Origin: JACRAR01 sp041674385
GTDB lineage: Bacteria > Pseudomonadota > Gammaproteobacteria > Burkholderiales > Rhodocyclaceae
Direction of reading: 5' to 3'
Assembly: GCA_041674385.1 (NCBI GenBank)
Contig: JBAYVU010000014.1
Coordinates: 10,550-74,549, forward strand
DNA: 64,000 nucleotides
In this document: in pieces, positions 16,158 to 25,543 of the stretch
Position numbering within the stretch: the first letter of the stretch is position 1
Layout of the letters: every line of letters starts with the position of its first letter
Notes under the pieces: generated by a model
What the model was told of the DNA's origin: nothing
The model's database searches: none
Seen by the model: only the letters and a program-made list of their open reading frames with translations
Position numbers and translations under genes: made by a program

Positions 16158-16628
16158 CTATGCCAAGGGGACCGAGTAGGCTTTACTCAAGCGGGCACGC
16201 ATTGCCATCGTGTGGACATCCGTCACCAAACCGGCAACCCGGATTTCGCCGCCTACCGATTGGGCTATCAGTGCTGCCCGCTGGATGGCCAGCGAAATGC
16301 CGGAGCTCCCCCCTGGGGGTATCGGGACCAGGCCGTCGTATGAATTGACGTCTCCATGGTTGTCTATCACGGCAATTTTCCGGCCATCTTTCCATATTTC
16401 CGCATAAGGGGCAATGGGAATGTGCGCAATGCTTGCCGGCCCGTTGGCTGCCGACAGCGTGACCTTTTCCTCTTGGGGAATTTCTTTCCCGACTGCTTGC
16501 AATTTGTCGGTTGAGCCGCTGCTTGCCGAGGTTTCGACGGGCTTGCCATCGTTATTGCCTGCACCGGTGATGATCGAGGTCGCTTGCTGGTTCGGCGATA
16601 TCTGGGTTGGGGAAAGCGCGATCGGCAT
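16158..16628 (-). CDS. Hypothetical protein
   Basis: A 156-residue protein using the ATG at 16628; the frame stays open upstream to a TTG at 16769, which would add 47 residues of less convincing sequence. The first ~60 residues are low complexity (Ser/Thr/Gly/Asn), then a compact region with KDGRKIAVIDNHGDVNSYDG, a Pro-Gly turn and an amphipathic helix (GISLAIQRAALIAQSVGGEIRVAG). No signal peptide. Convergent with dctM, 7 bases between stops. No function recognised. Confidence 0.5.
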   Translation of the reverse strand: MPIALSPTQISPNQQATSIITGAGNNDGKPVETSASSGSTDKLQAVGKEIPQEEKVTLSAANGPASIAHIPIAPYAEIWKDGRKIAVIDNHGDVNSYDGLVPIPPGGSSGISLAIQRAALIAQSVGGEIRVAGLVTDVHTMAMRARLSKAYSVPLA

Positions 16629-16955
16629 GAGTTCGTACGGATTGGTCGATGACTGGTCATCGCTATGCACAGGGCATGCCAAGCCGGAAACGCCTGCTTT
16701 CTGGCGTAAACAACGGGATATTCGGAATCCCACGGCAATATCTGCCGGTTTTGCGGCAAGCTTGGCCAACAGCCTGCCGATGGCGAGTTGTCGCGACGCG
16801 CTCCTGAGTATTACAATCGACTAGCCACTAATCCTCCAGGATCCCCAAAGCGAATGCGGCACCGGAAGAGTGTCTTGGCCGTCACAGTACCGCCCATGGA
16901 TTTGACGGCCCATGAAGTTTCCCGAATGTGATGCTGATCGTGTCCTAAACACCTA
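16629..16955. other. Gap between the hypothetical gene and the P-type ATPase
   Basis: Divergent intergenic stretch of about 330 bases. It contains the possible TTG-initiated extension of the minus-strand protein (to 16769). I see no strong promoter, RNA or repeat in the remainder. Confidence 0.5.
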
Positions 16956-19520
16956 ATGCCTCCCCACCCATTTCCACCCGGGCTGTCCGCGGCAGAGGTT
17001 GCTGCCCGCCAGGCTGTCGAGGGCTTCAACGAACTCGATGCCGGGCAGGGGCGATCCTTGCTCAAGATCGCGGCGGAGGTGCTGCGCGAGCCGATGTTTC
17101 TGCTCTTGCTGGGTGCCGGCTCGATTTACCTGCTGATGGGCGACGTGCACGAGGCGATGATTTTGCTCGGCTTCGTCTTTGTCATCATGGGCATCACGAT
17201 TTTCCAGGAGCGCCGCACCGAAAGGGCGCTGGAAGCCTTGCGCGATCTTTCCAGTCCACGGGCATTGGTGATTCGTGCGGGCAATCCAGTTCGCATCGCC
17301 GGCAGGGAGGTGGTGCGCGGAGATATCCTGGTCCTCAGCGAGGGCGATCGGGTGCCCGCCGATGGACAAGTGCTTTCGGCCCACGAACTGGCGACCGACG
17401 AATCGCTGCTGACGGGCGAGTCGCTGCCGGTGACAAAGATGATCGGCGCCCCGCCGACTCAAGCTTGCGAGACGGCAGGCGGAGAGATGCGCGTATTTGC
17501 CGGGACAGTGGTGACGAGTGGGCAAGGCATTGTGCGGGTCTCGGCGATTGGCAGCGAAACAGAATTGGGGCGCATCGGCAAATCCATGCAGGCTATCGAC
17601 AGCGAAGTCTCACCGCTGCAGCGCGAGATCGGTTTGCTGGGCAAACAACTGGCAGTCATTGGCGGCGTGCTGTGCCTGGTGGTGACGCTCCTGTATGCGC
17701 TTACCCGGGGTGGCTGGCTGGATGCCTTGCTGGCAGGCATTACTTTGGCGATGGGCATCTTGCCCCAGGAATTCCCGGTGATCCTGATCGTTTTCCTGGC
17801 TTTTGGCGCGCGCCGGATTGCTCGGCAACGGGTGCTGACGCGCAAGCTCAGCGCCATCGAAACGCTCGGTGAAACCACGGTATTGTGTGTCGACAAGACG
17901 GGTACCTTGACCCAGAACCGCATGGCGGTGGCCGCCCTGATCAGCGGTGAGAAGCGCATCGATGTGGCTAATCTAACCGCATTGCATGAGCTTCCGGAAG
18001 ACTTCCACGAATTGCTGGAATACGGCGTGCTGGCGAGCGAAACCGAGCCTCACGACCCGATGGAACAGGCCTTTCAGCGTTTGGCGCAGGAATACCTGGC
18101 CAACACCGAACATATGCATGCTGATTGGGATCTGGCACGCGAATACGAGCTATCGCCCGATCTGCTGGCCATGTCGCATTTGTGGCGCATTCCCGGCCAT
18201 CGTCATACGGCCGTGGCCACCAAAGGCGCGCCTGAAGCCATCGCCGATCTATGCCATTTGAACGAGCAGCAAAAGCAACGTGTGGCGTTGCAGGCCGCGC
18301 AACTTGCCGACCGCGGATTGCGCGTGTTGGGTGTAGCCAAGGCGGCGTATCGCGGCGATGCCTTGCCGGCAATCCAGCATGATTTCGATTTCGAATTTCT
18401 CGGCCTGGTCGGCTTGGCCGATCCGCTGCGTCCCGAGGTGCCGCTAGCCGTCGAGGAATGCCGTCGCGCCGGCGTTCGTGTCGTCATGATTACCGGCGAT
18501 CACCCGCGTACCGCCCGCGCCATTGCCGCGAGCGCCGGTATCGATTGCACCCGCATCCTGACCGGAGCGGAATTGCAGCAGTTGGATCCGGACAGGCTGG
18601 CCGAACTGGTGAAGGGTGTCGGCGTGTTTGCACGGGTCACGCCGCAACAAAAATTGAGCATCGTGGAAGCCCTCAAGGCCAATGCCGAGATCGTCGCGAT
18701 GACCGGCGACGGCGTCAATGATGCGCCAGCCCTCAAGTCCGCGCATATCGGCATCGCCATGGGCAAGCGCGGCACCGACGTGGCGCGCGAGGCAGCTTCG
18801 CTGGTGCTGCTCGACGACGACTTCGGCGCCATCGTGCATGCCATTCGCCTCGGCCGGCGGATTTTCGGCAACCTGCGCCAGGCGATGATCTACACGCTGG
18901 CGGTGCATGTGCCCATCATCGGCCTGTCGATCCTGCCGCTGCTGTTCGGCTTGCCGCTGGTGTTGGCGCCGATCCACATCGCTTTTTTCGAACTGGTGAT
19001 CGATCCGGCCTGTTCTGTGGTTTTCGAGGCAGAGGAAGCGGACAACCAGACCATGCAGCATCCGCCGCGCAGCCCGCAGGAAAGCCTGGTATCGCTCCAG
19101 CATATCGCCTTGAGCCTGCTCCAAGGCCTCCTTACCACGCTGGTAGTGGCGCTGTTGTATTGGGCCAGCCTGGCGACGGGAGTGGCCACGCCGGAAGCGC
19201 GCGGGATTGCCTTCGTGACACTGATCGCCGCCAATTCCATTCTGGTCTTGAGCAGCCGTTCGGCCTCGGCGGGGTTCAAGCAAGCCCTGCGGGGCATCAA
19301 ACCGATCAGCTGCTGGGTGCTGGCCGGCACCTTGCTCGCCCTGGTTGCCATCACCAGCGTGCCGCTGTTGGCGGAGCCGTTTGGCTTTACTCCGACGAGT
19401 TGGGATCGCTGGCTGGGTGCTTTAGGCATCGGCCTGGCTGTGTTCGCACTTTTCGAACTGGCAAAGCGGATAGTATTTAGGCCGAAAATCGACACTGCCG
19501 CATCGAGAGGCGCGCAATGA
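16956..19520 (+). CDS. Cation-transporting P-type ATPase (P2-like)
   Basis: An 854-residue enzyme with all P-type motifs: TGES in the actuator domain (DESLLTGESLPVTK), DKTGT with phosphorylated Asp313, KGAPEAI in the nucleotide-binding domain, MITGDHPRTA and MTGDGVNDAPAL. The fourth membrane segment has ILPQEFPV rather than the PEGLP of Ca2+ pumps or CPC of heavy-metal pumps. There is no N-terminal metal-binding domain. About ten membrane segments, six after the catalytic core, place it with P2-type pumps exporting Ca2+ or another divalent/monovalent cation. Substrate cannot be read from the sequence. Confidence 0.9.
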   Translation: MPPHPFPPGLSAAEVAARQAVEGFNELDAGQGRSLLKIAAEVLREPMFLLLLGAGSIYLLMGDVHEAMILLGFVFVIMGITIFQERRTERALEALRDLSSPRALVIRAGNPVRIAGREVVRGDILVLSEGDRVPADGQVLSAHELATDESLLTGESLPVTKMIGAPPTQACETAGGEMRVFAGTVVTSGQGIVRVSAIGSETELGRIGKSMQAIDSEVSPLQREIGLLGKQLAVIGGVLCLVVTLLYALTRGGWLDALLAGITLAMGILPQEFPVILIVFLAFGARRIARQRVLTRKLSAIETLGETTVLCVDKTGTLTQNRMAVAALISGEKRIDVANLTALHELPEDFHELLEYGVLASETEPHDPMEQAFQRLAQEYLANTEHMHADWDLAREYELSPDLLAMSHLWRIPGHRHTAVATKGAPEAIADLCHLNEQQKQRVALQAAQLADRGLRVLGVAKAAYRGDALPAIQHDFDFEFLGLVGLADPLRPEVPLAVEECRRAGVRVVMITGDHPRTARAIAASAGIDCTRILTGAELQQLDPDRLAELVKGVGVFARVTPQQKLSIVEALKANAEIVAMTGDGVNDAPALKSAHIGIAMGKRGTDVAREAASLVLLDDDFGAIVHAIRLGRRIFGNLRQAMIYTLAVHVPIIGLSILPLLFGLPLVLAPIHIAFFELVIDPACSVVFEAEEADNQTMQHPPRSPQESLVSLQHIALSLLQGLLTTLVVALLYWASLATGVATPEARGIAFVTLIAANSILVLSSRSASAGFKQALRGIKPISCWVLAGTLLALVAITSVPLLAEPFGFTPTSWDRWLGALGIGLAVFALFELAKRIVFRPKIDTAASRGAQ

Positions 19521-19586
19521 TGAGTATTGTGGCCAGGTGATCAGGCGAGGGCGTCTAACAAGACAAAAGACAAGAGATTATTCACG

Positions 19587-20240
19587 ATGACAATTTTCAT
19601 AGGAGATATCCGCTTACTGCCTTCGGACAGTAAGCCGACCGGCATCTTCAAATCGAAACTCCAAATGCCGGCATGGCTGGGGTGCGATGGGATCGCCGGG
19701 GACGCCCAGGCTGATCGGCGTGTTCACGGCGGGCCGGAGAAAGCGGTGCACCAGTATCCTGCGGCGCATTACCCCCGCCTGGCTGAAGTCTTTCCGGAAG
19801 CCGGGAGCCTGCTGGTTCCCGGCTCTATCGGAGAGAATCTCTCCATGCCTGGTTGGGATGAGACCAACGTCTGTATCGGCGATACCTTTCGGCTGGGAGA
19901 CGCGGTCATCCAGATATCGCAGCCTCGAACACCCTGCTGGAAAATCGACAGTCGCTATGGTGTGGAAGGCATGGCCCGTTTTATCGAAGCGGAAGGCTTG
20001 ACTGGCTGGTATTTCCGCGTGATCGAGGCAGGTATCGTTGGGCCTGGCAGCGAGTTCAGCCTGATCGAGCGCCTGTCGGCCGAAGCGACCGTGTCAGGTT
20101 TGCTGGCCCTGTGGCGCAAGCAGCGCCCGGCACCGGAAGAACTCGAATGCTTTGCGGAAACACCAGCGCTTTCACCCAATTGGGTCAACAAGCTGCGGGA
20201 TCGTGGCAGGCAGTTGCGTCAGCGATCGCCACAGCAGTGA
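19587..20240 (+). CDS. MOSC-domain protein (YiiM-like)
   Basis: A 217-residue cytosolic protein starting at ATG 19587. It matches the YiiM group of MOSC proteins: GDAQADRRVHGGPEKAVHQYPAAHYP near residue 45, GSIGENLSMPG, IGDTFRLGDAVIQISQPRTPCWKID with the conserved Cys, and a C-terminal helical 3-alpha-like extension. MOSC proteins handle molybdenum-cofactor sulfur chemistry; YiiM in E. coli contributes to N-hydroxylated compound reduction. A molybdenum-linked enzyme fits the nitrate reductase genes in this window. Confidence 0.85.
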   Translation: MTIFIGDIRLLPSDSKPTGIFKSKLQMPAWLGCDGIAGDAQADRRVHGGPEKAVHQYPAAHYPRLAEVFPEAGSLLVPGSIGENLSMPGWDETNVCIGDTFRLGDAVIQISQPRTPCWKIDSRYGVEGMARFIEAEGLTGWYFRVIEAGIVGPGSEFSLIERLSAEATVSGLLALWRKQRPAPEELECFAETPALSPNWVNKLRDRGRQLRQRSPQQ

Positions 20241-20272
20241 ATCTGAACTGCCGCGCGATCAGTGAAATTTTT

Positions 20273-20292
20273 CTGACCATGTGCATGGTCAG
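20273..20292. terminator. Palindrome at the end of the hemerythrin gene
   Basis: Perfect 8-bp arms CTGACCAT and ATGGTCAG with loop GTGC, overlapping the minus-strand stop and lying between convergent genes. No good T-run, so termination is only possible, not certain. Confidence 0.35.
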
Positions 20293-20996
20293 GATTTGAC
20301 GAAATCGATCACGATCGCGCCGGGCTCTCTTTGCAGATAGCGGATGTCGACCTTCTCGCCGTAACGTTGCTGCAACTGGTCGAGCAAGGGAAGAGGATCG
20401 TGGTCATTGCAGAAACGCATCGTCTCGCCGGGATTCAGGGCGTCCAGGGCGCCGAAGATCGCCGCGTGGCGAAAACGCTTGGCGATGCCGCGCGCATCGA
20501 ATGGATAGATGGCATCCGGGGACAGGTGCAGGTGAGTGGGTTGTGACATTGGGCTGACTCCTTGTGGGTGGGTGGTGGGGTGATGCGAACTTTGTTCGAT
20601 TGACGCAAGCGCTTCGGGCGTCAGTACCGATTCGGCGATGGGGAACAGTTCATGCTCCTCGAAGTGGACATGGTTCGCCAAGGTTTTGCCGAACTGGCGC
20701 AGGCAGGTTGCATCTCCGGCACCGAGCTGGCTGACCAGCGTGCGCAGTTCCTCGTGATCAGCCTGGGTGCGTCCTGCCAGCGCAATTTGCCCGACGTTTT
20801 TCAGCGCCGGAAGCAGGGCGTCTTCCTCGACTTGGAAATGCGGTTCGAGCTCCCGCTCGAAAATCCCGGCGATCTCGTCCATGAAGCGTTGCGCTTCTTC
20901 ACTCGATGCAGTGTGCATGCGTTGCGCGCGCTTCGACAGCACCAAGGCGGAATGATGTTCGCGCGAGAGATGAATCAGGCTTGGACTGCGTTTCAT
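20289..20996 (-). CDS. Hemerythrin-like protein with C-terminal DUF2249 domain
   Basis: A 235-residue protein. Residues 1-140 form a four-helix hemerythrin/HHE domain with the expected iron ligands (LSREHHSA, EPHFQVEEDALLP, ADHEELR, HVHFEEHELFP). A linker leads to a DUF2249 domain (residues ~155-235: DARGIAKRFRHAAIFGALDALNPGETM, NDHDPLPLL). Hemerythrin plus DUF2249 is common in denitrifiers and is tied to NO or oxygen handling and Fe-S repair. Starts with AAGGAG upstream and overlaps the preceding NnrS-like gene by 4 bases. Confidence 0.88.
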   Translation of the reverse strand: MKRSPSLIHLSREHHSALVLSKRAQRMHTASSEEAQRFMDEIAGIFERELEPHFQVEEDALLPALKNVGQIALAGRTQADHEELRTLVSQLGAGDATCLRQFGKTLANHVHFEEHELFPIAESVLTPEALASIEQSSHHPTTHPQGVSPMSQPTHLHLSPDAIYPFDARGIAKRFRHAAIFGALDALNPGETMRFCNDHDPLPLLDQLQQRYGEKVDIRYLQREPGAIVIDFVKS

Positions 20997-22117
20997 CTAT
21001 TCTCCTTAATGTCCGGGCGTGATTTGCCTCGCCCTACGCTGACCAGCACGGTCAGGAAAAATATCAACAAGGCGGTGGCGTTCGCGATGCCGGCTGCCCG
21101 AGTTAGCAAAATGATGCCGGTCAGGTCGCCGACAGCCCGAGCCAGCAGCGATGCATGCAATACCGCAAGAGGCAGGTAGAAGGCGGAGTGATAAGGCATC
21201 CGGATCTTGGCGACCGCCGGGAAAATGATAGGGGCGTGGCCGAAAATCATCGAAACGACGAAGCCGAGGAAAACGGCGTGCAGCGTCGCGTCGCGCAGCG
21301 GACTGCCTGGCGAGAAGCCGCCGGCCATGCCGAGCAAGCCGCTCAAGGCCAGCCAGACATAACCGCTGAGAAGACAGATGGCGATGTAGCGTGTCAGTCC
21401 GCTTTGCCGGACAGTGCGACGGGCTATGTCGTGGCGTAGCAGCCACAATGCCAAGGCGAGCAGAGTCGCGGCGAACAGTCTGAGTCCGAATTCCATATCC
21501 CAGTAACTGCTCGCGAGTCCGGTCAGCATCAGGGCAACGAGGGCGGCAAATACCCGCCGGGCTGAGGGCGGCGTGGGCAGGAAACGCGTCAGCTCAAGGC
21601 GCTCGCCGGCGATGGTGAGCACGAGAAAGGCTATCCACCAGGGTACAGCGAGAGCGACCGCGCCGCTGGTGTACCAGAGCAGATTGCCGATCAGCCAAGA
21701 CAGAGCCCCCAGTGCCAGCGTGGCAGTGTGCGGGGCGGGTTGCTGGCGCAGGATAAGACCGCTGCCACAGAACAATATCGTTGCGGCGGCGATGAAGAGG
21801 GCGTGCGCCGTGATCATGGGGAATCCCAGCAACAGCGCCAACCCGCCCAAGCCGGCGCACAGCGGCGCCAGATAGGGCCAGCGCCGGGCGATTGCCACAG
21901 CGCGTTCCATACTGATCACCGTTCCCAGGAAGGCGGCAATCATCAGCGGCCCATGCGTACCCGCATGTGCTGCGGCGATGAGTGGAACATCCAGCGCCAA
22001 GCGCGCAAGGCCGGACAGAACGCCGATCACCAGCGCGAGCATGCCGAAAAACAGGATGGGCAGACGGGCGAAAGGGGACAGGGATTTCATGTCGATACGG
22101 GCTGCAATGGAGTTCAT
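20993..22117 (-). CDS. NnrS-like integral membrane protein
   Basis: A 374-residue protein with about 11-12 transmembrane segments. Conserved His-containing segments (AAHAGTHGPLMIAAFLGTVISMERA; DATLHAVFLGFVVSMIFGHAPIIFPAVAKI) resemble the heme-copper-like membrane proteins of the NnrS group. NnrS proteins protect against NO-derived stress and are associated with denitrification. Similarity to classical NnrS is partial, so the family name is tentative. It is between the DUF59 gene and the hemerythrin gene, all on the minus strand and nearly abutting. Confidence 0.6.
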   Translation of the reverse strand: MNSIAARIDMKSLSPFARLPILFFGMLALVIGVLSGLARLALDVPLIAAAHAGTHGPLMIAAFLGTVISMERAVAIARRWPYLAPLCAGLGGLALLLGFPMITAHALFIAAATILFCGSGLILRQQPAPHTATLALGALSWLIGNLLWYTSGAVALAVPWWIAFLVLTIAGERLELTRFLPTPPSARRVFAALVALMLTGLASSYWDMEFGLRLFAATLLALALWLLRHDIARRTVRQSGLTRYIAICLLSGYVWLALSGLLGMAGGFSPGSPLRDATLHAVFLGFVVSMIFGHAPIIFPAVAKIRMPYHSAFYLPLAVLHASLLARAVGDLTGIILLTRAAGIANATALLIFFLTVLVSVGRGKSRPDIKENR

Positions 22118-22129
22118 TAACTCGCCAAC

Positions 22130-22468
22130 TCACCAGCCGAAATGCTGCCTGGCTTTCTCGCTCATCAGCGAAGGGTCCCAGGGAGGCGACCAGACGAGAC
22201 GAATGTCCGGTTGTGTGCCGGAATCCACCACCTTGCTTATCGCTTCTTCGACCTGTTCCATGAGCATGTCTCCCATCGGGCATGCCGGCGAGGTCATTGT
22301 CATCTCGACGATTACTTTGCCGCCAATCAGCTCGATGCGATAGACCAAGCCCAGGTCAACGATGTTCATCCCCGCTTCAGGGTCGATCACCTGAAGCAGG
22401 GCGCTGCGGACCGTTTCGACAGTTGGGGGAATCGCGGATGCGAAAGTGGATTCGTGGATTTTCGCCAT
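22130..22468 (-). CDS. DUF59/MIP18-family metal-sulfur cluster assembly protein
   Basis: A 112-residue protein of the SufT/PaaD-like DUF59 family: LLQVIDPEAGMNIVDLGLVYRIEL, MTMTSPACPMGDMLMEQVEEAI with the conserved reactive Cys, and a WSPPWDPSLMSEKAR end. These proteins help mature Fe-S proteins. First gene of the minus-strand unit with the NnrS-like and hemerythrin genes, so it may support repair of Fe-S centres damaged by NO. Family call firm. Confidence 0.88.
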   Translation of the reverse strand: MAKIHESTFASAIPPTVETVRSALLQVIDPEAGMNIVDLGLVYRIELIGGKVIVEMTMTSPACPMGDMLMEQVEEAISKVVDSGTQPDIRLVWSPPWDPSLMSEKARQHFGW

Positions 22469-22648
22469 GGCCGATTATAAGATGTATTAAATGTGCAGCT
22501 TAAGGTTATCATCACCGGAAAATGAAAGCAATATATATTATGCTGCTTATGGAATTGACTGCCTGGTATCGATGCCTGCTCATCGAGCGCGGTGATTCCC
22601 GCAGAAGAAACAGGGCTGAACGCGGCAAATCTCCTCAGAGGAAATCCG

Positions 22649-22665
22649 CTTAAGCTGCGCTTAAG
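22649..22665 (+). promoter_or_regulatory. PmrA/QseB-type response-regulator box
   Basis: Two identical half-sites CTTAAG (22649-22654 and 22660-22665) separated by 5 bases, within an 11-bp tandem repeat. This matches the known YTTAAK-N5-YTTAAK operator of PmrA/QseB/BasR-type regulators. A TATCTT at 22676-22681 could be the -10. It lies about 60 bases before the cytochrome operon, whose fifth gene encodes such a regulator. Confidence 0.65.
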
Positions 22666-22722
22666 CTGAGTCCGATATCTTGGCGGCATCTTGATCTTTA
22701 GGCTATTGCCAAGGAGCTCGCC

Positions 22723-23349
22723 ATGCCTGTCCATGCTTGCCGAAGAGTGGCCGTATTTGACGGCTTGTTGCGCCTGATCCACGCTTGGAACGGTCTGGTC
22801 ATTTTGGCGCTGATCGCCACTGGCCTGATTGCGGACGAGTACCAGCACAGCGCGACAGGCGCCGCGCTGTGGCACCTGCATATCCAGATGGGATATGTGC
22901 TGATCGGGGGGCTGGCCGCTCGCCTGGTATGGGGCCTGATCGGGCCGGACAGCGCCCGCTGGTCGGATTTGTGGCATCCGCGAGAATGGCTGGCGACCTT
23001 GCGAGCTTTTCCGCGCATACATTTGCCAGCACCTCGCCGGGGGCACGACACCCTTGCCAGCATACTGTTCATTGGGGTGTATTTCATTCTCGCCGGACTG
23101 TCTGCCACAGGCTTGGCCCTGGCCGCCATTGCGCACAACCTGGGGCCTCTGGCCGACTGGCTGGGCGACAGCATCTGGCTCAAGCACTTCTTCAAGGAAC
23201 CCCACGAGGCGATGTACGGCCTGATTGCCGGCTTCATCGCTTTGCATCTTGCCGCCTTGGTTTTCCACCAGTTTTTCGGCAAAGCGCCGATGGCCCAGGC
23301 GATGCTGACCGGCAATCAATATTTGACCACAGGAGAAGATCGTGCATAA
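22723..23349 (+). CDS. Cytochrome b561-like membrane protein
   Basis: A 208-residue protein with four membrane helices and heme-ligand-type histidines (DGLLRLIHAWNGL, LWHLHIQMGYVL, EPHEAMYGLIAGFIALHLAALVFHQF). It belongs to the di-heme cytochrome b family that includes the NiFe-hydrogenase b subunit. An AAGGAG ribosome site is present. It overlaps the next gene by 8 bases. Together with the two c-type cytochromes it would form a quinone-linked membrane electron-transfer module; the partner is unknown. Confidence 0.85.
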   Translation: MPVHACRRVAVFDGLLRLIHAWNGLVILALIATGLIADEYQHSATGAALWHLHIQMGYVLIGGLAARLVWGLIGPDSARWSDLWHPREWLATLRAFPRIHLPAPRRGHDTLASILFIGVYFILAGLSATGLALAAIAHNLGPLADWLGDSIWLKHFFKEPHEAMYGLIAGFIALHLAALVFHQFFGKAPMAQAMLTGNQYLTTGEDRA

Positions 23350-23758
23350 ATCGATGACTGCCCTCGCTTTGGCGGCATGCTTAAGCCAGGCTGCGCCTGC
23401 CGTTGCGGTGCCGACGCAGGAAATCCTGCGCGGCTACGAGTCTGAAGCCCGTAAGGAAAGTGCCTCTTTCATGCCCAGCGTGACACGCGGCGAGAGTCTG
23501 TTTCGCACTGAGCGCAGCACCGCCAGGGGCGACAAGTTGGCCTGCGCCACCTGTCATACCAACGATCCGCGTCAAAGCGGCATCACCCGCGCCCACAAAA
23601 CCATAGAACCTCTGGCGCCGGTGGCCAACCCGCTGCGGTTTACCGATCCGGCCAAGGTCGAGAAATGGTTCGGACGCAACTGTGCGGATGTCTTCACACG
23701 TTCCTGTACCGCTGCCGAAAAGGCGGATCTCATCACTTGGCTATTGACCATCAAATAG
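23342..23758 (+). CDS. DUF1924 c-type cytochrome
   Basis: A 138-residue exported protein; the GTG at 23342 follows GGAGAAG and gives a signal peptide (AVA-VP). One heme site CATCH at residues 68-72, followed by a possible distal Met-less region with two further Cys (RNCADVFTRSC). The sequence fits DUF1924, a family that accompanies cytochrome b561 and diheme cytochrome c in betaproteobacteria. Periplasmic electron carrier. Confidence 0.85.
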   Translation: MHKSMTALALAACLSQAAPAVAVPTQEILRGYESEARKESASFMPSVTRGESLFRTERSTARGDKLACATCHTNDPRQSGITRAHKTIEPLAPVANPLRFTDPAKVEKWFGRNCADVFTRSCTAAEKADLITWLLTIK

Positions 23759-23767
23759 GATGCCCAC

Positions 23768-24295
23768 ATGACAATCAGCACAATCAAGGCGCGGCGTTGG
23801 CTGCAAACTTTAACCCTGGCATTAGCTGCCGGTATTTCTGGCGCTCTATTTGCCGGCGACCATGACGGCGACAGAATTCTGCCGCCTGTCGACAATGCCA
23901 AGTGGCGCGCAGAATGCGGAAGTTGTCATCTGCTCTATCATCCGGCGCTGTTGCCGGAGCGTTCCTGGAGCAAAATAATGAGCGGACTCGAGCGGCACTT
24001 CGGCGAGAACGCCAAACTGGATGCGGCTACACAACAGGAAATCGCCGAGTTTCTCGCCACCCATGCCGCCGATCGGAGCGCCAATCGGCGTGCGCAAAAG
24101 ATCGCCCTGTCCACGCAGGCCGGGCAAGTTCCGTTGCGCATCACCGAGACGGCTTATTTCATCCGCAAGCACGGCGAAATCCGTGACGATGTGTGGCAGC
24201 GCAAGGCGATCGGCGGCAAGGCGAATTGCACAGCCTGTCATGCCGATGCCGAAAAAGGCAATTTCGATGAGCGCGCGATACGCGTTCCGCGCTAA
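23768..24295 (+). CDS. Diheme c-type cytochrome (DHC-like)
   Basis: A 175-residue exported protein with signal peptide (LFA-GD) and two heme motifs, CGSCH at residues 50-54 and CTACH at 154-158. Length and spacing match diheme cytochrome c of the DHC type. Starts 9 bases after the DUF1924 gene. Likely receives electrons from the cytochrome b and mono-heme cytochrome. Several conserved DHC features (DNAKWRAECGSCHLLYHPALLP) are visible. Confidence 0.88.
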   Translation: MTISTIKARRWLQTLTLALAAGISGALFAGDHDGDRILPPVDNAKWRAECGSCHLLYHPALLPERSWSKIMSGLERHFGENAKLDAATQQEIAEFLATHAADRSANRRAQKIALSTQAGQVPLRITETAYFIRKHGEIRDDVWQRKAIGGKANCTACHADAEKGNFDERAIRVPR

Positions 24296-24307
24296 CATGC
24301 GGCTTCA

Positions 24308-25540
24308 ATGTCCCTTTTACTCCAGGATAGTCTGACCCGCTCGCCTCTGCCCGGCCTGGGCGATACCCTGGCTTCGCGCGTGGCGCGCAACTTTTTTACC
24401 CACAGCGGCCACCTGCCGCTGACCTTGCTGATCCTCGAACTGCTGCTGGCGCCCAGCGTGGGGGGGTATTTCATCGAGCCCGATCCCTACCTGCTGCTGC
24501 TTGCCGGCGTCGGACAGGCCGTGGCGATCGGTTATGCCGAGCAACGCGGGTGGCGGCTGGCATTTCTCGGCAACCTGGCCGGCCCGTTGCTGTATTCGCT
24601 GACTGAAGCCAGCCTCGAAGGGATGGCATTCTTTTCGCAATGGCATCACCAAGCCTACTGGAGCTACGCACTGGCTTTCAGCGTGCTGCAAGGCTGGCAA
24701 GTATATGCCTTACGCATAATATCTCCCTTGGTGATTCTGGAAAACCTGCTGCGCGCCACCATCCCCTTGCTGATGTACGCTTTGTTCGAAGTCCTCTCCG
24801 GCCAGGGGCAGGACACGCTGAGAAATTTTTTCAACGACTCCGCCCACGCGTTCCTGACGATTGTGCTGTTGCTGATCGGCGTCCTGCTGGGCTTTGCCGA
24901 TCTCAACCTGCGCCGTTCGCTGATGATCATTCGACAGATGGCGGCGCGGCTGCGCGAATATTCCGAATGGTCGCTGGGCAGGGGCATTCTCGAGCGTGCC
25001 ATTGCCGACTCGACCACGCTCAACCTGCAACGCGTCGAGCGTGCCGTGCTCTTCATGGACTTGCGCGGATTTACTGCCTGGAGCGAGCAACAGACGCCGG
25101 AAACCGTAGTTGGCATGCTCAATGAATATTATCGCGCCGCGGAAAACTGCCTGCTGCCGTTTGCCCCGATCAAGCTCAAGTACACCGCCGACGAAGTGAT
25201 GGCGGTATTCGTCGGTGCCACCGAAGCGGCCGCGGCCGGCAGGGCGCTCATTGCGGCGTTGCCGCAAGTATGCAGCCACGGCCTGAGCGCCGGCATCGGC
25301 CTGCATCATGGGCCGGTGGTGGAAGGCGTGCTCGGCGGCAAGACGGTCAAGGCCTATGATTTCATCGGCGACACCGTCAATACCGCACGGCGGCTCTGCG
25401 ATGCTGCGGACGCCGGCGAACTGCTGACTTCAGCGACTAGCGCACGGGCTATCGGCGCTTCCTTGTCAGGCCAGCGCGAGATAGCCGCCAAGGGCAAGAG
25501 CGAGCCGCTGGCGGCATGCGTTCTGGCACGGAGCGCATAG
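24308..25540 (+). CDS. Membrane-bound class III adenylate/guanylate cyclase
   Basis: A 410-residue protein. The first ~205 residues hold six hydrophobic helices; the C-terminal ~190 form a class III cyclase domain. RAVLFMDLRGFTAW gives the first metal Asp; KYTADEVMAVF gives the second (normally GD, here AD); FIGDTVNTARRLCDAA gives the transition-state Asn/Arg pair. The enzyme should make cAMP or cGMP. It sits in the middle of the cytochrome/two-component operon, and a cNMP-binding protein is encoded at 33661, so a nucleotide signal linked to respiration is plausible. Confidence 0.85.
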   Translation: MSLLLQDSLTRSPLPGLGDTLASRVARNFFTHSGHLPLTLLILELLLAPSVGGYFIEPDPYLLLLAGVGQAVAIGYAEQRGWRLAFLGNLAGPLLYSLTEASLEGMAFFSQWHHQAYWSYALAFSVLQGWQVYALRIISPLVILENLLRATIPLLMYALFEVLSGQGQDTLRNFFNDSAHAFLTIVLLLIGVLLGFADLNLRRSLMIIRQMAARLREYSEWSLGRGILERAIADSTTLNLQRVERAVLFMDLRGFTAWSEQQTPETVVGMLNEYYRAAENCLLPFAPIKLKYTADEVMAVFVGATEAAAAGRALIAALPQVCSHGLSAGIGLHHGPVVEGVLGGKTVKAYDFIGDTVNTARRLCDAADAGELLTSATSARAIGASLSGQREIAAKGKSEPLAACVLARSA

Positions 25541-25543
25541 ACT